From: Rhizobacter sp. | GTDB lineage: Bacteria > Pseudomonadota > Gammaproteobacteria > Burkholderiales > Burkholderiaceae_C | Direction: 5' to 3' | NCBI GenBank assembly: GCA_025351675.1 | Contig: JANXVK010000064.1 | Span: 1 to 6,215, forward strand | DNA length: 6,215 nt | Shown: piece after piece, positions 1-6,215 of the stretch | Numbering within the stretch: position 1 is the first letter of the stretch | How the letters are laid out: each line of letters begins with the position of its first letter | Notes under the pieces: generated by a model | Databases searched by the model: none | What the model saw: the letters and a program-made list of their open reading frames with translations, nothing else | Told to the model about the DNA's origin: nothing | Position numbers and translations under genes: made by a program

Positions 1-1169
<1,169 letters not shown>

Positions 1170-1173
<4 letters not shown>

Positions 1174-1197
1174 ACGCCGAAGGTCATCGCGGATAAT
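1170..1197 (+). promoter_or_regulatory. Candidate rpiA promoter giving a leaderless or near-leaderless mRNA
   Basis: A -10-like GATAAT lies at 1192-1197 and a weaker -35-like CTGAAC (3 of 6 matches to TTGACA) at 1170-1175, with a 16-bp spacer. The -35 overlaps the fumC stop codon. The -10 ends 8 nt before the rpiA ATG, so a usual start distance of 6-9 nt puts the transcription start at or within about 3 nt of the ATG. No Shine-Dalgarno is present at a suitable distance; the only purine run, GAAGG at 1179-1183, is over 20 nt away. In this GC-rich context an AT-rich hexamer in a 32-bp gap stands out. Seen: the boxes and missing SD. Inferred: promoter activity and leaderless translation. Confidence 0.45.
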
Positions 1198-1205
1198 TTC
1201 GCCCC

Positions 1206-1865
1206 ATGACCCAAGACGAACTCAAGGCCCTCGTCGGCCAGGCAGCAACGGCCTTTGTGGAACCCGGCAGCATCATCGGCGTCGGCACCGGCTCGACCGT
1301 CAACTGCTTCATCGACGCCCTCGCGCAGATGCCGGTGCGCATCAAGGCGGCGGTGTCGAGCTCGCAGCAGAGCACGGCCCGCATGCAGGCGCTCGGCATC
1401 CAGGTGCTCGACGCGAACGAGGTCGAATCGCTCGCGGTCTACATCGACGGCGCCGACGAGATCGATCACGCCGGCTGCATGATCAAAGGCGGCGGCGCGG
1501 CGCTGACGCGCGAGAAGATCGTCGCCGACATCTCGCAGCGCTTCATCTGCATCGTTGACGAATCGAAGCTGGTGACGACGCTCGGGCGCTTTCCGCTGCC
1601 GGTCGAGGTGATCCCGATGGCCGCGGCGCAGATCGCGCGGCGCCTGCGCAAGCTGGGCGGCGAACCGGTGCTGCGCGCCGGCGTCGTCACCGACAACGGC
1701 GGGCAGATCATCGATGTGCACGGTCTGAGCATCGGCGAGCCGAACGCACTCGAGCGCGAGATCAACCAGTGGCCGGGAGTCGTGAGTTGCGGCATCTTCG
1801 CGCGCAACAAGGCCTCGGTGTGCCTGCTCGGCACGGCGCAGGGCGTCAAGACGCTGACTTTCTGA
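1206..1865 (+). CDS. rpiA: Ribose-5-phosphate isomerase A
   Basis: RpiA interconverts ribose 5-phosphate and ribulose 5-phosphate in the non-oxidative pentose phosphate pathway, in the cytoplasm. The product is 219 aa, the same length as E. coli RpiA, and almost the whole sequence lines up. Visible family motifs are the phosphate-binding GVGTGST (residues 25-31), VSSS (50-53), DGADEID (81-87) containing Asp81 and Asp84, [11 protein letters not shown] (94-104) with catalytic base Glu103 and Lys94, Lys121, and [11 protein letters not shown] (129-139). The start MTQDEL matches the E. coli N-terminus exactly, which supports the ATG at 1206 despite the lack of a Shine-Dalgarno. It follows fumC by 32 bp; read-through from fumC is possible, but a promoter seems to lie in the gap. 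The two genes serve different pathways of central carbon metabolism, so the pairing may be only positional. Confidence 0.97.
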   Translation: MTQDELKALVGQAATAFVEPGSIIGVGTGSTVNCFIDALAQMPVRIKAAVSSSQQSTARMQALGIQVLDANEVESLAVYIDGADEIDHAGCMIKGGGAALTREKIVADISQRFICIVDESKLVTTLGRFPLPVEVIPMAAAQIARRLRKLGGEPVLRAGVVTDNGGQIIDVHGLSIGEPNALEREINQWPGVVSCGIFARNKASVCLLGTAQGVKTLTF

Positions 1866-1910
1866 CACGTGGCTGAAATCGCACCGCAGAAAAGCGCGTA
1901 ACCTCGGGCT

Positions 1911-1929
1911 TGGCGCACCGGAGGCGCCA
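1911..1929 (+). other. Short hairpin in the rpiA-small gene gap
   Basis: TGGCGC (1911-1916) and GCGCCA (1924-1929) form a perfect 6-bp stem around a 7-nt loop. Outward pairing of 1906-1908 with 1932-1934 can continue after a small internal loop. No T-tract follows, so this is not a standard intrinsic terminator. It ends 16 nt before the AGGAA ribosome-binding site of the next gene and would lie in that gene's leader if both are on one transcript. It could be an RNA-stability or pausing element, or chance in GC-rich DNA. Confidence 0.35.
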
Positions 1930-1945
1930 GACCTCAGCACAAGAC

Positions 1946-1950
1946 AGGAA
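1946..1950 (+). promoter_or_regulatory. Ribosome-binding site AGGAA for the small lysine-rich gene
   Basis: AGGAA lies 10 nt before the ATG at 1961. It favours that ATG over an in-frame TTG at 1910, whose extra 17 residues would be read through the hairpin region. It is the clearest Shine-Dalgarno seen before any gene in the window. Confidence 0.6.
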
Positions 1951-1960
1951 CGACAAGCCC

Positions 1961-2131
1961 ATGGCCAAACCCAATTATTCGTTCGAGAAGCGTCAGCGGG
2001 AGCTGGCGAAGAAGAAGAAGAAGGAAGAGAAACTGAAGGACAAGGCCGGCCGCAAGGTGGGCGAGGGCGCTCCTGACGACGAGCCCGCGACCGACGCCGC
2101 CCCCGCGAACGTTCAGCCGCCAACCCCCTGA
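1961..2131 (+). CDS. Small lysine-rich conserved-type hypothetical protein, 56 aa
   Basis: The product is 56 residues. It begins MAKPNYSFEKRQRE and then has a very basic, probably helical stretch, LAKKKKKEEKLKDKAGRK (residues 15-32), with Lys17-21 encoded by five AAG codons. The tail (33-56) is acidic then Pro/Ala-rich, ending VQPPTP, and is probably disordered. There is no signal peptide, membrane segment or cysteine. The start is set by AGGAA 10 nt upstream. I recall short proteins with the NYxFEKRQRELAKKKK pattern as widespread hypothetical proteins in proteobacteria, with no function known to me. The charged helix would suit nucleic-acid or ribosome binding, but that is a guess. Its TGA is followed after 1 nt by the GTG of the hydrolase gene, so the two are very likely co-transcribed and co-translated. 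Confidence 0.8.
   Translation: MAKPNYSFEKRQRELAKKKKKEEKLKDKAGRKVGEGAPDDEPATDAAPANVQPPTP
2009..2023 (+). repeat. (AAG)5 trinucleotide run
   Basis: Five in-frame AAG codons encode Lys17-21 of the 56-aa protein. Copy-number change by slippage would add or remove lysines without a frameshift. Confidence 0.85.
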
Positions 2132-2132
2132 C

Positions 2133-3407
2133 GTGGTCAAGCGCCGCAAGCCTTCCGATGAAGCTGCGGCGCCAGCGCAGGCGGTCGATCCGGCATCGGC
2201 GGCCGGCGGGTACGCACCCACCCTGAACGCCGGTTTCCAGGCGACCACGTCGCGGGTGCAGGAGATGCACCAGGCGATCTCCGGCAAGACCTTCGACAGC
2301 TTGGGCCTCGTCCCGGGCCTGTCGGTGCCCACGCGTATCGTGCAAAGCGTGCACGACGCGATCACGCAAGGTGTGTACGCGGCGGTGCGGCATGGCGGTT
2401 CGGCCGCGCTCTCGATCGCCCGCGGCGCCGAGCGGCTCGCGAGCGACCCGAACCATATCCCCGGCAAGAAAGAGCGCGCGCTGCGCAGCGCGCTGAATGG
2501 CGCGGTCGGCGATGCGCTGGCGGCGTCGGGCAGCGCGCTCGCAGTGCAGATGAGCTTGCAGGACCGAAACGGGGCGCTGCCGCTCACGCGCGCTGCGTTG
2601 ACCTCGCTTCGTCCGCGCGTCTGCGTCTTTCTGCACGGCCTCGGCTGCGACGAGCAAAGCTGGCGCCTGCGTACCGATGCCTGGGCCACGTCGCCTTGGG
2701 CCGATGCACTGCCGCAAGGCGAGACGATCCAGTACGGCGCCTTGCTCGAGCGCGAGCCCGGCATCGAACCCGACATCAGCGCGCTCTGGCTGCGCTACAA
2801 CAGCGGCCTCGCGATCGACCACAACGCGCAGCGACTGGCCGAGTTGCTCGACCGCGTTGCGCAAACGGCGCCGCAGGTCGACGACTGGCTGCTGATCGGT
2901 CACAGCATGGGCGGGCTCGTGGCGCGCCGCGCCCAGGCGCTGGCGGGCGAGCAGGGCCTCGCGTGGGCGCGCAAGGTGCCGATGATCGTGTGCCTGGGCT
3001 CACCGCACCAAGGCGCGCCGCTGGCGAAGTTCGGCCAGATCACGACGGCTGCGCTGGCCGTCTCCGAGGTGACGCGCCCGCTCGCGCGCATCGCCAACGC
3101 GCGCAGCCGCGGCATCAAGGATCTGCGGCACGGCCTGAAGGGCGCGGCCGCCGGGGCCGGCGGTGTCGACACCCCTGCGTTGCGACTCGTCTTCGCGACC
3201 CTCGGCGACGAGGCCGGCGGTGGTATCGGCAAGTGGGTCGGCAGCCTGCTCGGCGACGGCTTGGTGCGCGGCGGCAGTGCGGCCGACGACGGCCTCGTCG
3301 GCGACGTGCAGCGCGTCGAACTCGCGGGCCTCGGCCACATGAGCCTGTTGAACCACCCGCGCGTCTATGCCGTCATTCGCGCGTGGTTCGGCGGGCCTTC
3401 CGGCTGA
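2133..3407 (+). CDS. Serine alpha/beta hydrolase (lipase/esterase-like), 424 aa
   Basis: Residues about 161-424 form an alpha/beta-hydrolase domain. The strand plus oxyanion motif VCVFLHGLGCDEQSW starts at 163. The nucleophile elbow is GHSMGG (256-261) with Ser258, followed by CLGSPHQGAPLAKFG (287-301), reminiscent of PGAP1/DUF676-type lipases. The acid is probably Asp386 in DDGLVGDV (Asp375 in GDGLV is the alternative), and the base is probably His402 in GHMSLLNHP. Thus a full triad can be proposed. The likely reaction is hydrolysis of a carboxylic ester; the substrate is unknown. Residues 1-160 are an Ala-rich, mostly helical extension that I do not recognise, with no signal peptide, so the protein is probably cytoplasmic. 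The GTG start at 2133 is the most upstream one in this frame, 1 nt after the previous stop and without a Shine-Dalgarno, suggesting reinitiation. The first internal ATG (Met45) is a weaker alternative. The last 35 bp overlap convergent mnmC. Confidence 0.88.
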   Translation: MVKRRKPSDEAAAPAQAVDPASAAGGYAPTLNAGFQATTSRVQEMHQAISGKTFDSLGLVPGLSVPTRIVQSVHDAITQGVYAAVRHGGSAALSIARGAERLASDPNHIPGKKERALRSALNGAVGDALAASGSALAVQMSLQDRNGALPLTRAALTSLRPRVCVFLHGLGCDEQSWRLRTDAWATSPWADALPQGETIQYGALLEREPGIEPDISALWLRYNSGLAIDHNAQRLAELLDRVAQTAPQVDDWLLIGHSMGGLVARRAQALAGEQGLAWARKVPMIVCLGSPHQGAPLAKFGQITTAALAVSEVTRPLARIANARSRGIKDLRHGLKGAAAGAGGVDTPALRLVFATLGDEAGGGIGKWVGSLLGDGLVRGGSAADDGLVGDVQRVELAGLGHMSLLNHPRVYAVIRAWFGGPSG

Positions 3408-5151
3408 CGAAGCGAGCCGGGTCGATGGCGTCGAGCAGGCTCGCGCCGATCGGCGCTGGTGCACCGGTCACGCACGACGCCAGCACCTGCGCGCCAAGCG
3501 CACTCCAGGTGATGCCGCGCGAGCCGAGGGCGGTGAAGACGTACAGGCCGGGCAGGCGCGGCACGAAGCGCGGCTGGTCGAGCCGCGCACCTTGCGCAGC
3601 CGGGTCGGGCACCGCGCCGATGACGGGCAAGCGATCGGCGGCGCTGCAGCGCCACGCGGTGCGGCCGGCGAGATCGGCGGGTTGCAGGTCGGTGGCGTGG
3701 CCCAGCAGGCGCGCCAGTTGCGACAGGTTCAGCGCGTGGTCGGTGGCACGAACCGAAGGGTCGGGATCGCCCGGCTGCGCGGTCGCGCCGAACATCACCG
3801 CGCCGTCGAAAGCCGGCAGCAGGTAGCCGCTGCCGGCGATCGGCAGGCGTGCCGACGTGAGCCCGGATGCGCGCGCGATGCTGATCTGGCCGCGGATGCT
3901 GTCGATCGGCCAGCCGGGCGCATCCAGCAGGCGCAGCGCATCGCCGGCGTTCGCGAGCACGACGGTCGCCGCCTCGGCGAGCAACTCGCCGCGCGCGTCG
4001 AGCACACGCCAGCCGGTCGCGCTGCGTTCGAGGCGATCGGCGTCGATGCCGGTGCGGAGCTCGGTCGAATCGCCCGCTCGATCGAGAAACGTGCGCGCCA
4101 GACCGGCCGGCCGAACCCAGCCGCCGCCGGGATAGAACCAGCAAGGCCGCGCCAGCGCGATGCCGGCGCCTTCGCTGGCTTCGTCGGCGGCGAGCGCCTG
4201 CACGTACTCGGGCGGCAGGCCGAGGTGTCGCAGCACGACCCGCATCCGCTCGACATCGAAGCTCGCCTCCAGTCGCAACAAGCCGCTGGCGCTGCCGGCG
4301 ACACCGCGATCGAGCGCAGACTGAACCGCAGCGTGCGCGGCCAGCGCCGCAGCGCGATTGAAGCGCGCGTGCAAGCCGTCCTGCGAATTGACGATGCCGT
4401 GGAACAGCCCGGCCGGGTTGCCCGAGGCCTCGGCGGCGATCTGCAGACGGCGTTCGAGCAGCGTGCTGCGCCAGCCTTGTTCGGCCAGCGCCCACGCCGC
4501 CGCGCAGCCGGCGAGGCCGGCGCCGACGATCAACGCGTGCCGCTCGACCGCGCCGTGCTCGCGCCCGCGCGAAGGCGCGGGCCGCGGCGCGAACCCGGGT
4601 GCGAAGCGCGCGAGCGTGAGTTCGCGCGTGGGGCGAACCTCGAAGCCCGCGCTCGTCAGCTGCGCGCGCAACGTGCCCGCGACGGATCCGGCAGCCAGCG
4701 TCGCGCCCGGCGCAGCGAGGCGGCCGAGCGCCTTGCCCAAGCGCCGGCCGTCGGCGGGCGCCTCGCCGTCGAGGCAGAACGCGTCGACCTCGGCGACGAG
4801 TTCGCGCAGCCACAGTGCAGCGTCGCCGTGCGCGACCAGCAGCTCGACTCGACTCGCGTCGAAGCTCATGCGATGCAGGTCGGGGGTCGGCGGCGGCCAG
4901 GCGCGCTGCAACGCGTCGGCCAGCTCGGCCTGCGCGGAGTCGCGATGCGCAGCGCGCAGTTCGGCGTGCGTCAGCGAGCGCGGCTGGATCGCGATGAAGA
5001 CGAGCCGCGCACAGCGCTGCGGGTCGTCGCGCCAGGCCTGCCACGCGGCGAGAAAGCGGTGGCCCGCGGCGAAGTCGGTGTCGAGCACGACAAAGCGCTC
5101 GCAGCCTCGCCAACGCTGCGGCAAGTCATTGCCGTCGAGCAAGACGCTCAT
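3373..5151 (-). CDS. mnmC: MnmC-type FAD-dependent tRNA cmnm5(s2)U34 oxidoreductase with a degenerate methyltransferase domain, 592 aa
   Basis: Bifunctional MnmC finishes mnm5(s2)U at the tRNA wobble base. Its FAD domain oxidatively removes the carboxymethyl group of cmnm5(s2)U, and its N-terminal domain methylates the resulting amine with SAM. The FAD domain (about 205-580) looks complete: dinucleotide-binding LIVGAGLAGCA (207-217), EASGNPAGLFHG (241-252), FYPGGGWVRPAGL (339-351), GQIS (421-424), RCSAADRLPVIGAVPD (501-516) and FTALGSRGI (539-547). The N-terminal domain (1-185) is recognisably the DUF752-type methyltransferase (FVVLDTDF, AWRDDPQRCARLVFIAI, DAFCLDGEAP, RLAAPGATLA) but its key motifs are altered and about 45 N-terminal residues are missing (E. 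coli MnmC is 668 aa). The ATG at 5151 overlaps the upstream stop as ATGA, supporting this start. The tRNA oxidase call is firm; methyltransferase activity is doubtful. Confidence 0.9.
   Translation of the reverse strand: MSVLLDGNDLPQRWRGCERFVVLDTDFAAGHRFLAAWQAWRDDPQRCARLVFIAIQPRSLTHAELRAAHRDSAQAELADALQRAWPPPTPDLHRMSFDASRVELLVAHGDAALWLRELVAEVDAFCLDGEAPADGRRLGKALGRLAAPGATLAAGSVAGTLRAQLTSAGFEVRPTRELTLARFAPGFAPRPAPSRGREHGAVERHALIVGAGLAGCAAAWALAEQGWRSTLLERRLQIAAEASGNPAGLFHGIVNSQDGLHARFNRAAALAAHAAVQSALDRGVAGSASGLLRLEASFDVERMRVVLRHLGLPPEYVQALAADEASEGAGIALARPCWFYPGGGWVRPAGLARTFLDRAGDSTELRTGIDADRLERSATGWRVLDARGELLAEAATVVLANAGDALRLLDAPGWPIDSIRGQISIARASGLTSARLPIAGSGYLLPAFDGAVMFGATAQPGDPDPSVRATDHALNLSQLARLLGHATDLQPADLAGRTAWRCSAADRLPVIGAVPDPAAQGARLDQPRFVPRLPGLYVFTALGSRGITWSALGAQVLASCVTGAPAPIGASLLDAIDPARFVSRKARRTTRE
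3400..3420. repeat. Inverted repeat across the hydrolase stop codon
   Basis: CCGGCT (3400-3405) and AGCCGG (3415-3420) form a 6-bp stem with a 9-nt loop at the convergent gene ends. It covers the hydrolase TGA and lies inside the last mnmC codons. Neither side carries a T-tract, so intrinsic termination is not supported. It is the only structure I see where transcripts from both sides meet. Confidence 0.3.
4563..4582 (-). other. Strong hairpin in the mnmC inter-domain linker
   Basis: A perfect 8-bp all-GC stem, GCCCGCGC with GCGCGGGC, encloses a 4-nt loop (CTTC on the mRNA strand). It lies in mnmC codons 190-197, in the Pro/Arg-rich linker just before the FAD-binding domain. It is inside coding sequence with no T-tract, so it is not a terminator. 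Confidence 0.5.
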
Positions 5152-6080
5152 CCCGCCGCCGCCGCCGCCAGCCACGCCAGCAAGCGATCGCGCGCGTCGG
5201 TCAGGCCGCGGTAGGCGAGCACCAAGTCGCTCATGCTCGCGAGGGCGTCGTGCAACTGGCGCGCGCGCGCGGAACTGTCGATCGCATCGGTCAACGGTTG
5301 GCTCTCGACACCGATCGTGAAGACCGCTTGGCGCGCTTCGGGCAACGGGATGAAGGTCTGGTGCTCGGTGCGAAAACTCGCCAGCGCGGCGAGCGCAGCG
5401 GCATCGAGCGCCGGCGGCCACACGGCCGGTGGCACGTGATGCGGGTGCTGCATCAGGCGCGGCTCGGCGGTGAGGGTCCAGACGAAGCGTTCCCACCGAT
5501 CCGCCCCGGTGACGAGCCGCGCGAGGTGATCGGCGGCCGTGATCAGCAACTGGTTGTCGGCGACCGGCGCGTGCACCTCGGAAAAATGCCGACCGATCTT
5601 CTCCTCCGGGGCCCAGCGTGACGGCAGGCAGACCGCGAGCCACGGGATGCGCGCGGTCGCGCCGTCAATCACCGCGAAGTCTTCGGCCAGCGCGAGGCTC
5701 AGCAGGCCGGGCAGGCGCCACGCGGGCGGCAGCGCACGCAGGCACGCGCCGATGTCGGGCGGGCCGTCGCCGTGCAGCGCATCGCCACGGATCGACCAGC
5801 CGAGCCGCGTGGCGTCGAAGGCGAGGGCGCTATCCCAAGTGAACGCATCGGGGTGTTCGGCCGCGGCCTGCCGCATCAGTGCGCCCAACGCCGGTGTTGC
5901 GTCGAAGCCGGGTGCGGCCAGCAGCGCCTGCGGAGCGTGGTGCCGGAGCACGCCGAGCTTCTCGCGCAACGCGCCATCGCCGGGTGCGTTCGGTGTCAGG
6001 TGGCGCGCGCCCGGCGCCATCCGGCGCAGGCCGGGCTGCATGCGAAACGGCGCGATGACGGCGGAGAAATCGAACGGCAT
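5148..6080 (-). CDS. DUF3445 family protein, heme-dependent oxidative N-demethylase-like, 310 aa
   Basis: I assign this to DUF3445 from its core: CLPSRWAPEEKIGRHF (151-166) running into SEVHAPV (167-173), then WERFVWTL (196-203), and near the C-terminus FRTEHQTFIPLPEARQAVFTI (236-256) with SQPL. These follow the family pattern of a PSxWxPEEKIGRxFxxIHxPV block, an RxNW-like block and a final RxExQT...FTI block. The characterised member is the heme-binding, PAS-fold alpha subunit of the oxidative dimethylamine N-demethylase of Pseudomonas. Most other members have no known substrate. There is no signal peptide. The ATG at 6080 is the first in frame and lacks a Shine-Dalgarno; the terminator of efp lies just upstream, so it probably has its own promoter, though none is clear. 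The C-terminus ends in an alanine run, and the stop overlaps the mnmC start (ATGA). Family membership is fairly sure; the reaction here is not. Confidence 0.8.
   Translation of the reverse strand: MPFDFSAVIAPFRMQPGLRRMAPGARHLTPNAPGDGALREKLGVLRHHAPQALLAAPGFDATPALGALMRQAAAEHPDAFTWDSALAFDATRLGWSIRGDALHGDGPPDIGACLRALPPAWRLPGLLSLALAEDFAVIDGATARIPWLAVCLPSRWAPEEKIGRHFSEVHAPVADNQLLITAADHLARLVTGADRWERFVWTLTAEPRLMQHPHHVPPAVWPPALDAAALAALASFRTEHQTFIPLPEARQAVFTIGVESQPLTDAIDSSARARQLHDALASMSDLVLAYRGLTDARDRLLAWLAAAAAG
5153..5169 (-). repeat. (CGG)n run just before the mnmC start
   Basis: Five and two-thirds CGG units (read on the - strand) encode the alanine tail of the DUF3445 protein and end immediately before the GGATGA coupling site. 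The G-rich GGCGGG is the only Shine-Dalgarno-like element available to mnmC, and it is very close to the ATG. Confidence 0.8.
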
Positions 6081-6098
6081 GCGCGAATCATGAAGCAG

Positions 6099-6126
6099 AA
6101 AAAGAGAAGGGCGCCCTTGGGCGCCC
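6099..6126 (-). terminator. Rho-independent terminator of efp
   Basis: Read on the - strand, GGGCGCCC (6126-6119), AA, GGGCGCCC (6116-6109) is followed by TTCTCTTTTT (6108-6099). The RNA can form a GGGCGC/GCGCCC stem with a small loop and then a U-rich tract. It begins 23 nt after the efp stop codon and ends 18 nt before the DUF3445 ATG. Each arm is itself a palindrome, so alternative folds exist. On the + strand there is no T-tract, so it acts in one direction. Confidence 0.87.
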
Positions 6127-6149
6127 GACTGGAGTCCTGCCGATAGGCG

Positions 6150-6215
6150 TCAGACGCGCTTGCGGTACTCGTGCGTGCGGGTGTCGATTTCGACCTTGTC
6201 GCCTTGGGCCACAAA
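6150..6215 (-). CDS. efp: Elongation factor P, last 21 codons (gene runs off the window)
   Basis: Only the C-terminal 21 residues and the stop (TGA at 6152-6150) are present: FVAQGDKVEIDTRTHEYRKRV. The pattern F-V-x-x-G-D-x-V-x-I-D-T-R-T-x-E-Y-x-x-R-V is the conserved end of EF-P domain III; E. coli ends [22 protein letters not shown] by memory. EF-P binds the ribosome between the P and E sites and relieves stalling at proline runs. The modified residue of domain I and the promoter lie outside the window. A strong terminator follows. The fragment is short, but the motif is specific. An EF-P paralogue such as YeiP is less likely. Confidence 0.85.
   Translation of the reverse strand, partial: FVAQGDKVEIDTRTHEYRKRV

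Noticed and set aside
1862..1892. Possible promoter after rpiA: CTGACA at 1862-1867.
   Set aside because: It is a good -35-like box, but no acceptable -10 follows at 16-18 bp; the best is CAGAAA with a 19-bp spacer.
1906..1935. Hairpin at 1911-1929 as the rpiA terminator.
   Set aside because: No T-tract follows the stem, so intrinsic termination is not supported.
3367..5214. A 615-codon open frame on the + strand opposite mnmC.
   Set aside because: It is antisense to a clear MnmC protein, is dominated by Arg, Ala and Gly, and has no family motif.
5152..5643. In-frame upstream extension of mnmC by 164 codons.
   Set aside because: That stretch is the out-of-frame reading of the DUF3445 gene, Arg/Gly/Ala-rich, and lacks the MnmC N-terminal pattern. 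The ATGA overlap supports the start at 5151.
6081..6149. Possible promoter for the DUF3445 gene: CATGAT at 6092-6087 on the - strand, 6 nt before the ATG.
   Set aside because: No -35 element lies at a normal distance; that region is the efp terminator stem. A promoter inside efp or terminator read-through remains possible.

Overview
The window is a gene-dense, very GC-rich (about 70% by eye) stretch of bacterial chromosome with ordinary housekeeping and accessory genes. FumC and RpiA are very close to the Escherichia coli proteins. The style of MnmC and the EF-P tail suggest a betaproteobacterium of the order Burkholderiales, perhaps near the Rubrivivax/Leptothrix/Methylibium group. That placement is inferred from remembered protein similarity, not from a search. 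No mobile element, tRNA, rRNA or CRISPR array is visible.

Left half, + strand: a 5'-truncated class II fumarase gene (fumC, 1-1173), then 32 bp to ribose-5-phosphate isomerase A (rpiA, 1206-1865), which appears to have its own promoter ending almost at its ATG. After 95 bp containing a short hairpin comes a 56-residue lysine-rich protein (1961-2131). A serine alpha/beta hydrolase follows just 1 nt later (2133-3407), with a GTG start and no Shine-Dalgarno, probably translated by reinitiation.

Right half, - strand, read from right to left: the last 21 codons of elongation factor P (efp, 6150-6215), a strong intrinsic terminator (6099-6126), a DUF3445 protein related to heme-dependent oxidative N-demethylases (5148-6080), and an MnmC-type tRNA-modification protein (3373-5151) joined to it by an ATGA overlap. 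The end of mnmC overlaps the end of the convergent hydrolase gene by 35 bp.

The most interesting point is MnmC. Its C-terminal FAD oxidoreductase domain looks intact. Its N-terminal methyltransferase domain keeps the family framework but has lost the SAM-binding and catalytic motifs and about 45 N-terminal residues. The gene is also translationally coupled to an N-demethylase-like protein, so two enzymes of probable oxidative C-N bond chemistry sit in one unit beside a probably dead methyltransferase. No gene-free stretch exceeds about 95 bp.
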